From Acanthornis magna (lineage: Eukaryota; Chordata; Aves; Passeriformes; Acanthizidae): DNA of 64,000 nucleotides. The DNA lies in NCBI GenBank assembly GCA_036785705.1, contig JAWUZG010000056.1, forward strand, positions 6,139,001 to 6,203,000, read 5' to 3'. Positions 48,621 through 60,100 of the stretch are shown one piece after another. Numbering within the stretch: the stretch's first letter is position 1; each line of letters begins with the position of its first letter. The position numbers and the translations under genes were made by a program. The notes under the pieces are model-generated. The model saw only the letters and a program-made list of their open reading frames with translations, made no database searches and was not told where the DNA came from.

Positions 48621-50869
48621 ATCTGCGAATAGACTGTCTGTGGTATCCATTATCCAGCTCACTGAGAGTAAGCTGAAAGTAAAATATAGATTTGGCTCCA
48701 ATAATACTGCATGTCACTCAGCAGAAATAGTTTTCGGGTAATATATTCTTTGAGTAGACTACTCCAGCTAGAAAATATATTTTGCAAGTTTTAAATTTTG
48801 AAAAATTGTTAAGTATTCTGCAGACATAAAGATAAGAATAATGTATTCATCCATTAGATATAAAACCAAGAAAGACTGTTTCATTAACAGGTGTTGCTAG
48901 GTGTGCTACAGGACCCAAAGGTACATTTGTAACAAACCAGATGGTGACTGCTGGGGCAGAATTCCTGACTGAAACAGGTGTCCTCCTTGATGGCATGGGA
49001 GACACGGTGTGGAGAAGAAACACAACTGCTGCTTGAGAGTGAATGCACACTTTCCAGAATAAGCTGAGAAGCAGTGTGTTGTTACAGTTCATTTGTAAAT
49101 TTCCCTTGCTCTATTCCCCTTCTCCTTTATTTCCCTTCTCTTTTATAATATTCTATCTTATTTTATTTGTGGAAACAAAAATGGGATCCTAGTATGACAT
49201 CTTATAACCATGCAGACACTCTGTCCCTTAGACTACACCAAATAACCCATTCTCAAAAACTGGCCTTGGTATCAGATGGATTCTCTGTAAATATAAGAAA
49301 TGTTTCAGATATTCAGAAGAAAAAAGATGTCAATAGATTAAGAGACTAAAAGAAGTCTTTCATCTGCTGGATTAAAAGAAGAACATACATGGAAATCATT
49401 GCATGAGATGTAATGTCAAAGTTAGTTCTCATTTTCTAACAACCTGTTATCTAACCATGTACACAAACACACAGACTTTACACAGTAGAATCAATCTGGG
49501 TTTCAATATTTTGGGTCTTCCTTGTGTGCTATCTTTAATTAAGTGCTCAGACTTATTATTATTCAGACAGATTATATTCCTATTGTACATTTTACTAGGT
49601 AAAATGAATGGGGTTTCCCCTTCTCTCATGCCTCATAAAATCAGGAAAAAGTAATGCAAATACTAGTTATTGATAGCTGTTCCTTCGTATACGCACTATC
49701 TAGCATCTAAGAGAGTACTGCAGAAAAATACCTGAAAATACAAGTATACAAGCAAGTGTTGTTATTTAAATGCAAAAACAGACTTTAAAGTAAACTACTA
49801 CTATCAATATTTAAATGCTTTTGTAACATACTTTCAAGATGACTAGATATTTATTGCAAAAGTACCTGTTCATATACAAAAGAAATGCTATAGTAGCTCA
49901 AGCTCATTACTACTGAATACAATCTTTGGCTAATGGAACAGTTTTTCATCTTTAAAATGAATGTATCAGATGATTATTTTTCCAAGGCAGATCAAGGAAA
50001 GATTCAGTCAAGGTGACAATTACCATCTGGCTAGCTACAGTCATTAAAATGCTCCCAATTAAATGCACATGCAATATTATAACATATGTTATTAGCATTA
50101 CAGTCAATGTTTACATTCAATATCACTATATTTGTATATTATTAGAGGTATTAAAGCTATATATAAGGCTCTCTGCTTATAATAGAAAAGATAGAAGTCA
50201 CGAGTCAGTGTCAACACCCTCTGTGGATTTAGCTCCTTACTGAAGCTTCTTCATGCATAGATGCTACCATTTACACTCTTGTCTTTCTTCCACACCCTTC
50301 TCACCCCATTTTGGGCACTGACTACTTCTCTGAAAACTTGCTGGGAGTACAAATAAGAACAGAATCAAAATAAGAACAGACATAAAATCAGTGTAGACAT
50401 TCACTCTTGTAAGTACCTAAGTTATGGGTTGCATAGAGGATGGATAACATTGCTCATCAGGATGAATATAGAACTAACCATGCCTTGAAAAGTGTTAAAG
50501 AAAGCAAGTGTTCTACTCCTGTAAATATATTTACAAAGTTATGAGAAAACCAAGAACAGTGTACTATTCTGTTCTTTTTTAAGACTTAAGTCTTGTGAAA
50601 TTTAATTTTCAAGTTACTGGAATTCAAGGAAATACAGTTACTTACAAACATGTCTGACTAAACATATTCAGAAAACTGTTTCAAAACAAATGTGAAATTT
50701 AACCTTTTGATTTCTAGGGAACTATTTCACCCTATAAACAAAACCAGACATAAGCAGAATTTTTGCTACTGAACTCAATGGGAGCAAAATAAGGTACTAT
50801 ACAAAAATTAACATCCAACTCTAATGATAACAATATGTTACTTAAAAGACAGTATTAAAATACTATTAC

Positions 50870-53843
50870 CTCCAGCAAGGATCTTCTCCTCCAAATCATT
50901 CATTTGTTTCTTGTATGCTTTTAAAGCAGCTTCTTTAAATGATGGTCGTATTCTTTTCTTCTTTGGCATTTCAGTCACTTCAGTAATAATTTCTGGGACA
51001 TTCTGATTTTCATCTTCCTTTATTTCTACTTCAGGAGCCAAGTCAGTTTCAACTTCCAATATCTCCTCACTGATCACACTGTCAAACTGTGTGTCATATT
51101 GCTCCTCTGATAGCATTGCATAAGGAGTTTCATACAAAGACTGATCCAGTTCATATTCTTGGACCTGCTCACTAGTTTCACTACTATTAGTTCTATTTTC
51201 TAGTTTAGCAAGGACTTGTTCCATTACTTCTACATAGTCTGTTTCAGTCTCACCAGATGGTTCAATTGTTTCTTCTTCATACTCCGCTTTGTAGCAGTAA
51301 GGCTCAGCATAAACATCAGAGTCAAGTGTTGTACTTGATTCATTTGCAGTAGACTGAGATAAAGTTCTAAACCTTCCCATAAAAGAAGATCCACTGTCTT
51401 CATATCCACTTAAACTTTGCGTACTTTTATTCCAGACTACTTCTAAAGCCGATTTAGCTCGCTGAAGTGTGGATCCAAATTTAGGAAAGCTGAATGCCTT
51501 ATCAGAAAGATCTATGCTTAATCGGCTATGCCACGATTTAGGGGCTGTTTCTTCTGAGTCATCACTTGGTAGTTCACTTTGACTTCGGTACATCATAGGC
51601 AATCTGTTTTGATTCTGGTAAGAGGAGATAGAATTTGTTTCCTGATAATCATCATATTGACCCGTCCACTGACTTTGTGTTTCGCTGTCAAGGCCTGGAC
51701 AGGACGGAGAAGTCCCATCTAGAGTGAAATCATAGCTTTCAGTATCATACTGGAGGTCAGAACTTTGGCACTTTCCAAAATCAGTCTGTTGGTCTGAAGG
51801 GCTGCTCATGTCATACACAAAAACTTCCTGTGTGGATGAGTCAAGGCCCAAATCTGCCCCTTGTTCCAACTGATTCCAGTTTTTCCATGGGGAAAGATCA
51901 TCCTGTAAAGAAAGCTGACTATCATCATAGTGGTTTATGTCTCCAGATGCACAGATTACTCCATTGCTTACTCCACTATCAACAGTTTCTATATTCCCTG
52001 CTTCGTTTTGCTCTGGATACTGTTGCATGTCTTGGGCAAAAGTCTGTTCTTGGGAACTACCATACCAGTTTAGAGAATCATCTTGCCTTCGCTGCCAAAG
52101 TTCTCGATCAGAGGAAGACAATAATGAACTACCATTTGCTCTGCTAAAATACTGGTTTTCTGAAAAATCCTCAGAGTAAGACTGACACAATTTTGAGAAA
52201 TCTGATTCTGAACGGCTAAGCTTTGGTGTTGCAAAGTCATTCTGTAAATGCCATAAAGGAGTCACATCTGAATAATAGGTTTTTGATTGTTTTTCCATAG
52301 TGTCAAATTCTGGTGACTGACTGTCATAACTTCTTCTGTGTGAAAAGGCGCTATTGTCAGCAGTTCTGTCAAGGTCTTTAGCGTCCGGGGATTCAGTAGT
52401 CCCCTTTGTAGTGCTTGGTTTTATTTGAAGTGCTGATTTAGATATCTTTGCATAACTGTTCTTATTTATATCTGATTCCAAGTCTTTATCACTGTCAGGT
52501 GACTCCCAGTCATGCATTTTAGATTTTGTCTCCACAGTTAAAAGTTTCATATCCATGCTTTCGTATGTCTGAGAAGAAGGCAGTCCTCTTTCTTTTTTGT
52601 CTTTAATTTCATGGGAAAATATATCTGTAGAAATTCCAATGCCAGTTCCCTTAAGTTTATAAGACTTCTTTAAAATCAAATCTCTCTGTTGTGATGACTC
52701 AAAGTAAACAAGGATGGGTCTCGGCTTTGCATTTGGACAGTCTCTGTGTTGCCCCAGCCTTTGGGCAAACTCAATTTTAATAGTGCTTTGTGCCTCTGAG
52801 AACCCCATCTTTTCTATTAATATTTTGTAAACTGTGTTTTCAGCTTTTTCAAGCCGCTCTTCAGGCACATTTAGAAACCTAAGACTTGCTTTGTTTCCGG
52901 GATGGCCTATCTGCTTAATGTAGTCGTGTATGTCCCGAGTTTCCCTTCTAGACTGTACAAATCCAGTTCGCAATTGTTCAATTTCATTTTGCACAACTTC
53001 TACACTACTAGAAATTTCATCAATTGATTGTTTCAGTGCATTAACATGCCCTCTTAATTCAGAGAGTTCTGTTTCAATTTGACTTATTCCCTGAAGCTCT
53101 TTAAAGATCATTTCCATAACATCATGGGTTTGGCTAATACAACCTGTCGAACTAAAGCCAGGTTCAAGAGTATTTGATTTCTGGTGACGGCCAGTTCTGT
53201 CCAGAGATTTACTTCTTAATCCCCATGTTTTCTTCCATGAACTTAGCTCGGAGTCTGATGACACACATTCTTGGCTCTTTTTCCATTTCCTCAGTTTTCG
53301 TAAAGCTCCCAGCTTCAGCGTGTGTAAAGTGCGTTCTCCATCCGAACTTCCGTCAGAGGCTGCAAGGCTGCTTAAGCTTTTCCTGTTGCGTCTCACAGGC
53401 ATTGTGTGGGATAAATATTCGTTTTTCTTGCTATTAGTCTTCACTTCACTTAATGACTCAGAACATGAGCTATCATTTGAAGACAGGTCTTGAACTATAT
53501 CTTCACTATTAGTGTTTGCTACAAAAATATGTCTTTGCAGTCCATTGGCAATAGCAACTCTATAACTGAATGTTGGAGAAAGTGAAAATTCTTTATTGCT
53601 TTCCTCTTCTTCAGTTGATAAATTGCGAGCAGATGGGCACTTGGCAATCTTTTTAACGGTGCTTTTTAAAGCATTTGAAAATTTTGGATTTTTTGTTTGT
53701 CCAATCTGAGTTAAGTCTTGTTCCTTTTTGCTCTGACAACTTTCTTTCCTTTTTGTACTATTTCCCGATTTCTTTGTAAACATTCCTTTGCAAATCTTAT
53801 ATATGTAAGATGAGATCAGGCTCTTGAAGAGAGCAGCAACCAT
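50870..53843 (-). CDS. UNC13C: UNC13C coding exon 1: giant N-terminal exon, residues 1-991
   Basis: This exon encodes the divergent N-terminus that sets Munc13-3 apart; there is no C2A domain, so no RIM-binding module of the Munc13-1 kind. The start ATG (53843-53841) is the first after an in-frame TAA at 53861-53859. Visible parts are: a basic, Ser-rich segment (1-230); a heptad-rich coiled coil (about 241-310); a compact segment resembling the LINE-1 ORF1p RNA-binding core (about 318-420); a long acidic, Ser/Asp/Gln-rich and probably disordered stretch (420-770); and an amphipathic stretch with Trp804 (about 792-825). The last is in the place where I recall Munc13-3's calmodulin site. A Lys/Arg-rich helix (961-988) closes the exon. 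The donor is G|GTAATA after 50870 (phase 1). The reading frame is intact; antisense ORFs over it are shadows. Confidence 0.95.
51369..51470 (-). other. UNC13C: Candidate calmodulin-binding region of Munc13-3 (around Trp804)
   Basis: Residues about 792-825 run from a basic amphipathic helix ([12 protein letters not shown], Trp804) to a second hydrophobic cluster (FMGRF, 821-825). A single tryptophan anchor with a distant downstream hydrophobic residue is the layout reported for the atypical calmodulin sites of ubMunc13-2 and Munc13-3. The position relative to the C1 domain also fits. The assignment is inference from family knowledge. Confidence 0.45.
52584..53123 (-). other. UNC13C: Coiled coil plus LINE-1 ORF1p-like RNA-binding segment within UNC13C exon 1
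   Basis: Residues about 241-310 show heptads ([31 protein letters not shown]). They are followed directly by a globular-looking segment at 318-420. Its order of motifs is that of the LINE-1 ORF1 RRM and start of the C-terminal domain: a strand with LRFLNVPEE (321-329), a helix (334-347), [11 protein letters not shown] (358-368), the RPILVYF strand (375-381), a helix beginning QQRDLILKK (385-393), and [11 protein letters not shown] (398-408) followed by a charged helix. This is pattern recognition from memory of the family, not a search result. It could be an ancient co-opted ORF1-type domain or a convergent ferredoxin-like fold. Confidence 0.6.
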
Positions 53844-54100
53844 GGAGTGTAATTTCTTTTAAGCTGTTTCCACAAAACACAATTTTTGGTCCAGAGAAGT
53901 ATTTGTATCACCAAAAGGATCATCGGCAAATGTTTCAATGGAGGCTATAGCCACATAAACTACTGATGCTCTGGAATAATGTGACAGAAAAATAAAATTT
54001 AAAAAAAAAATGATGCATCTGCTTGTTCAAAACAAAATCCTGAAGAGGCTTTGTATGTCTTCCAAAATCTCACTCTGTTGCACATGGCTTCTTGAAGTGT
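53844..54100 (-). other. UNC13C: Probable UNC13C 5' UTR with candidate acceptor at 54102-54101
   Basis: Upstream of the ATG the frame is closed by TAA (53861-53859). The best pyrimidine-rich acceptor upstream on this strand is TCATTCCCTCCTTTTTAG|ACACTTC, which would start the exon at 54100 and give a 257-nt leader. The exon boundary is inference; transcription could also start nearer. Confidence 0.4.
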
Positions 54101-57100
54101 CTAAAAAGGAGGGAATGACATTACAATGGCTGCCAAGCAAACCTATCGTTCAGTAATGATAATCATGCTTTAACTAGGTTACAATGAAAACACAAATGAT
54201 TCCCCATAATTGTCTGAATAGATTTTTTTCATGAATAATTGAAGGTGATAACAGTCCTAGGCAAGTATTTTTAACAACAATGAATAAGCGATAGTTATTT
54301 ACAGGCTTCTTTGCCCAGTTCAATTCTCTGACTTTAACAGAGATACTCAGCTTAAATGCTCTCTGCTTTCTTTCAGCGTACTGACATTTCACTTTAGATC
54401 CATGTGATATACAGCAGCAATCAAAAAAACAGACAGGGTAACAAATTGTTACTAGCTAGTAAAACAGAAGCAGAAAGTTCCCTCTTGCTTCATCTTTTGG
54501 AGCAAGGTAAGACGCAGGTACAACAAGTGAGTATTGTATCCATGAAGTACTGCTCTATTTTGAGATTGAATTATGTGCATGCCTATGGTTTGTGAAATAG
54601 TTGCTTTGATACCAGACTTTAACATGCTATGATAAGCCAGGACTCAAAAGTGGGCTTATCTTCTTGGTTTCTCTTCTTTAGGTGAAAAGAAAATGACTCA
54701 TAGAACATAACAGAAAATAATGACAAATGATGGAAATTCTCATCCAGGTTATTAAATTTGACATTGTTTTGGTCACAGAAGAAAACCCCACCCCCCCAAA
54801 CCTACACAAAACGAGAGAGAAACAAACATGATTTACAAGTTGCAGGACAGAAACAGGTGCCATTACAACAGGAAAGCCATTTGATCTGCAAGAAATCTTA
54901 GAAGATTTCATGAGGTATCTGGAAGTTTCTATTCCATAAAACAAAAGTTTGTATTCCATACAAATGTAGTAAATAGATTTTAAACATGCAAATGTACTTT
55001 TTTGTACAGCACGTCCAGTTTCACAGTTGCAGAATAAAACCAAAGCAACAGCTCTGAAAAATCCAGCTCTGAAAAATCCAGCAAAGAAGATGTTCTTCAA
55101 ACAGCAGTTTAGGTTTCTAAAGCAGCTAAAAATTCTTTGGCAGAATAAGTTTGTTTAGGTACAGGGTATATGAAGGGTTAAAAATTGCTCTGTGGTGTCT
55201 TAAGAGGAGTAGAGAATATGAACTGTCCTTGTGTAAAAACAGCCTGGCACTGTATGAAGCATTATGGTCCACTCACACACCTCAAGGTCTGGTCTTTGCA
55301 TAGCATAGTTTGTCTTCATTGACCGAACTACTATACTATGTAAATTTATTCATTACATGTATACACATATGTAATGGTAAATAATCACTAACCCCTGATT
55401 CATACTGCAGCAGCAAAACGCACTGTGCTGCATAGAGCATCAGCAAAGCTGCTAAAAGCCTGGTTGGCTTCTGGAATCCTGGAACAGAGTATGTAAACAG
55501 ACATTTCTTTTCCAGTTATAACAAAATTGGGATGCAGAGTGAGCAGAAGAATAGAAAACATTCTTCACTCTTCCCAAAGTGGCTACTTAGTATTTTACAA
55601 AAAGGTGAGATATTTGTGGGACATGAATCTCATTTTTAGCAAGTGTACATCAGCATAGTTCTTGCCACTTCTTTTTCTTGTAGGCTTATATCTAAAGTCA
55701 GAGTATTAAGAGTGAATTAAGACCAAACAATGTTTGGAAGCAAAAGAATGCTCAATGAGACTGCATGCAATTTTCAAAGAAAGCAAATGACATCTCTCAG
55801 AATATTGAGAAGTTTTCACTAGAGCCAAGGCTGCCTAGTTTTCACATATTATTAGTAGAACAAGGGAACCATCCTGGGACAGTTTTCAATGTCAAAGGCA
55901 TATTTCTGGAAGTAAAAACACTTGTTAACCATTCAGCTCTTACACTGAATGTTTATAACCATTTATTGAACAAGATTTGAAGTGTGACTGCCTACCTCCT
56001 CTGCCTACACAGCCACAGATTTTTAAATGCCCTCTTATATAAACTTCACTTAGATGACTTGGACATTCTTCAAATGACTTCAAATCAAGAATGTATAAAC
56101 AAGCCAGAAGGCTTGTTTCCTGTCTCAGCCTAAAAAGCATCAAGAAATAATGAAGTTATTACTGGAATTTGGAACATTTCCATTCATTTTAAATAAGGTC
56201 TAATGCTTCTCTGTAGAAGAATCCTGATTTCATAGCAAGCCATATATGTGTATGTTTTATCCAGTGTCTAACGAATGTTTTTTTATTAGAGATAATTGAA
56301 AGTATTACAAATAGCAGAACATTCAACACTGAATTTATTTAAACCCAGTTTCTGACAATGCCATAGTGAATTAAAAGCTGTACTGTTACAAACACAGGGA
56401 GATCTGCTAAATGGAGCAGATTTATGTTCTCTCATGCGAGTTCTGTTCCATCTCAGCTGTATTAGTCATATGATCTGTTAATCAGTTTACAGCCTACCAT
56501 TGCTCTGTCAAAAACTCATTTTCTACAATTGTATGTCTACACATGGAATCAAGTTTGAGTCATTATAGGTCTCATCCATTTCTTTTTGTAAAGATTTGCA
56601 TAGGTTGTTCTTAACATTTTAAATCAATGTAAGGTTAAAACTCCATAAGATAAGAATAGTCTTTTAAGAAGCACATGGAACTAAGTCAATTATCTGAATG
56701 AGCTGCAAGTTGTCATATAGAGATTTTCTTGTTTTATCCAGGTCTCCCAATAAACCATTATGACCTCATTTTTTAAATTCTCACTTTGCTTGCTTTTTGA
56801 ATTAAAACAATTTATATGACGAAGTTCAACATCTCTGGGTTAACCCATTCTAAGCATAAGGAATCATGTTGAAACGTTACAGCAATGAGGCATGGACTTC
56901 ATGCTAGATGGTTATAGACCAGGAAACTGGGAAGTGCTATGGACAGTGAGACTAGAACTAAAATAAATTATTAATGGGTTCCTTCTAGAAAGAAAGGGCA
57001 AAATGACACTTCCATCAACGTTTTACCCATAGCAAATCTGAAAAGAGTTTTGTTTAACTTGATAGTGAACAGGTAATTTGGACCAGTTTCAAGCGTACTG

Positions 57101-60100
57101 TTGATAACAAAGTACTGTAAAAATAAAAATGTCGGTTGGAAGCATCATGTATAACCCTTATTCAAAGTCTAAAACTAATGTGTCAGGCAGAAGGGGGGAG
57201 GAGTGGGCTGAGTTAGAAATGATAGGTTTTTAAATAATGCAAACAGTGTAGTTTAGTTAGATATCTGAACACCAGACCCTCAGAGATTCCCATTTAAAAA
57301 AAAATATTTTAACAAATCCAGCCCAGCCCTTAATTTTTATAAAAAAAGAAAAGTGAATCATCTTAAAAGTATAATTTCAGTATTTAAATAGAATAGCTAG
57401 ATCACTGCTCAGTTTCTGTTCAGACCCAGGTAAATGAAGCTGCAGAGCAGTAGCTCTCTCCATTCAGATGTAGCTTTGTGGATGCAGACTGTCCCCTTAC
57501 AAAGCAAGAACTAGGCAGAAACATAGCCTTGCTTAACCTTTACACTATTAATCAGCTACAAGGGGTCTGTGTGTATTGAAAGGGGACTGGGAGGAAGACG
57601 AGAATGAAGTGTAGTTTCTCTCTATAAAATGCTCTATGACATTCCATGTTCACAACATCAAGACAGTGGGGGAAACCAAGACAAAATCAGGACGTCTTCG
57701 TCTGCAGTAATACCACTCTGCATTACTGCCAAAATGGTCACTAGAGTCTACAGACAGCAACATATTTTTGTGATTTGCAAAATGCTCCACAGAGATTAAT
57801 TAATCAAATATAACAAAAAATAATGTAAACAATCTACCCTGCATCCACAGAAACTATGGCTAAGAGAGATTCTCTCACTATCAGGAACAGGAACCAATAA
57901 CAGAATTCAGATATACAGACTAATTATGGTCTTTTACTAGTCTTATGCTTGCCTGGAAATAAGGTTATCTTGACATAAGCATACTTGCCCTCAAGTCACA
58001 TTGGCTGGGTGAAACCTATGCTCCCTTCCTTTTGACAAGCGTTATGGTGTACACTCCACATTGCTTCATTAATTTACAATAATGAGAGCATTATAATGAC
58101 AGTCATCTCAGATGACCTAATACAGAAAAACTTAATTTAGAGCACTTATCTGCTTCTTTCTATTCTTCTTAAATTCTCCTTGTAGTCTTAACTTCTGACA
58201 TTTTAAATCTGTGTAATTGGTGAGTCTCTTAAGGTAAAATGACACTCATCTCAACACTGCACATGCTACGTGGTTGACCTGTCCGAAGACCCTGGCAATA
58301 GCAGTAAAGAGACCTGCTTTCTCTTTTGGGTAATTATTCTTTGTTCCAAGAGCTCTTCAGGTTTTCACATCAGCAGACTTTTGCCCTGATAGATCAACCT
58401 TTCCAACATTCACACGAGCATGAAGTTCTATCAGCACACTCTCCTTTTGGCTAGGAAGCTGTTCCTATGGTTCATCAAAATGATTTGGAAAGTTTACTAT
58501 ATCTGCTTATTTTCCTGGTGATATTTATGGATCCTGCCATTAACATATTTAACCCCCCTTTAACATGCTGCCTTCTCTATGAGAATGTAAAAAGTAAAAC
58601 TAACCACCAAACTGCTGTTTCAAACCCCAGTCTGAAGAGCCTACAATCCGCTTATTTTTTAACCCACATAACCTACTGCTGTCCTGAAGAGGTTGCACAT
58701 ATATTCATGGGGTACACGACAGAATCCAATCTAACTACTTAGCAGCCATATTGCAAGACTGGTCATTGATAGCTGTTACCGATCTCTTCTCTCAGCCCAC
58801 AACTTAATTCAAGTTTAAGGATAACAGATGCAAACAACACAGGCTTAGACCTGGCTTTGGCTCATTGCAATTTAGAACATCTAACCCAGAAACCATACCT
58901 AGAACCTTGTGTATTAGTGAGTTAACTCAGTAGTTTAACAGTTCAATTAAACTACTTTGTAATATATAGAAGTATATTGTCTTTGGATTAGTTTAGAAGA
59001 AAACGTAAATTCCTAGCAAGCTAGGATGAATAATTCTTCTGGAGAGAAAAGTTGTCTTCACTGCTTCCTTACTACTATGACCACTAAGGAAAAAGACAGG
59101 GAGCTTTTTTTAGTAAAAGAGGTTTTGTTTTTTTCCAATTACTGTTGAAGACTGATATGAATTGAAAAAAAACCCTACTATTTTGAAATAACTTGTATAA
59201 TTACTTCTGTAGTTATGCTATTCTGTACACCTTTGTATTCCTAATATTCGCATTTTTCTCCAGAAAGTTTTGGCAAGGCAACAGAGGCTAAAATTGCAAT
59301 TCAGTTATTTATGAACTACTAATAAGTTTGTTGAAGGCATTTAGAACACTATTTCTTTATAAAAAAATCTGCAGTATAGTATTTACATTACAAACACGAA
59401 AACTATATTTGAAGCAACTGTTCTTAAAGATCAATGGCCTTGACTAGAACTAAAAGGAAGAGATGTGCCAAATATATTAGATTAATACTGAGATGCAAAA
59501 TGTTATTGAAGAGATCTTGAAGGTAAAATGTGGCCCGTTTGGAGAGCAGTAGAGAACATAGGGCAGTTAAATATACTAGTGCATACAAAAATAAGAGACT
59601 GCAGATTATTTGGAACACAGCTTCAATATTATTTGACTAAATGTATTGACCTTTTTCTCTAATGTTTCTAGTTGTTTCTTCAACTTTTTCAATTAAAAAA
59701 GAAAAAAAAGACACTGTAGTGTATAAACATGGTGGCAATAGGGACCTTTCCTCCTCTGTATACAGGATACATACTGTCCTAGATAAACTTATTTTTAGTC
59801 AATACTCTCATTTCAAACACTGCTAAGATTCAGACAATTTCTCCAAATAGTTCCTTTCTACTTAAATGCAGGCTACAAAAGGAATGGAAAACACGGGAAG
59901 TAAAAGTTATTTGCTGACAATATGGAGATTACTGTATTACTAAATCAGTACCAGATGTAATAGCTTAGTTAGACTTTTACCAGCTTGTTTTATGTTAGAT
60001 CACCACAAGTAAACAAAAGAGTTACTATACAATAATCAGAACCTATTTAGTGCCTTTTAAAAATAGAAAGCATCAAAGCACATTTTGACTAAATGTCAGC

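Larger units (their letters stand above)
35950..50869 (-). other. UNC13C: UNC13C intron 1 (14,920 nt)
   Basis: The longest intron in the window. It holds microsatellites (36461-36486, 38506-38521), T/G-rich low-complexity DNA (43600-43780), a C11A11 run (44790-44811), a direct-repeat patch and a near-perfect palindrome (48025-48209), and a CR1 fragment (48485-48620). No further exon fitting the phase was seen. Confidence 0.88.

Noticed and set aside
48847..49092. 81-codon minus-strand ORF that reads somewhat like real protein
   Set aside because: No matching splice phase to UNC13C, no family recognised, no sign of a processed pseudogene such as a poly-A tail.
54678..55100. 140-codon minus-strand ORF upstream of exon 1
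   Set aside because: Its start is in a 15-bp tandem duplication and the protein is low-complexity hydrophobic with no homology I recognise.
58260..58760. Slightly more complex sequence, possible conserved noncoding element or old repeat
   Set aside because: No recognisable repeat words or regulatory motif; cannot be supported without an alignment.
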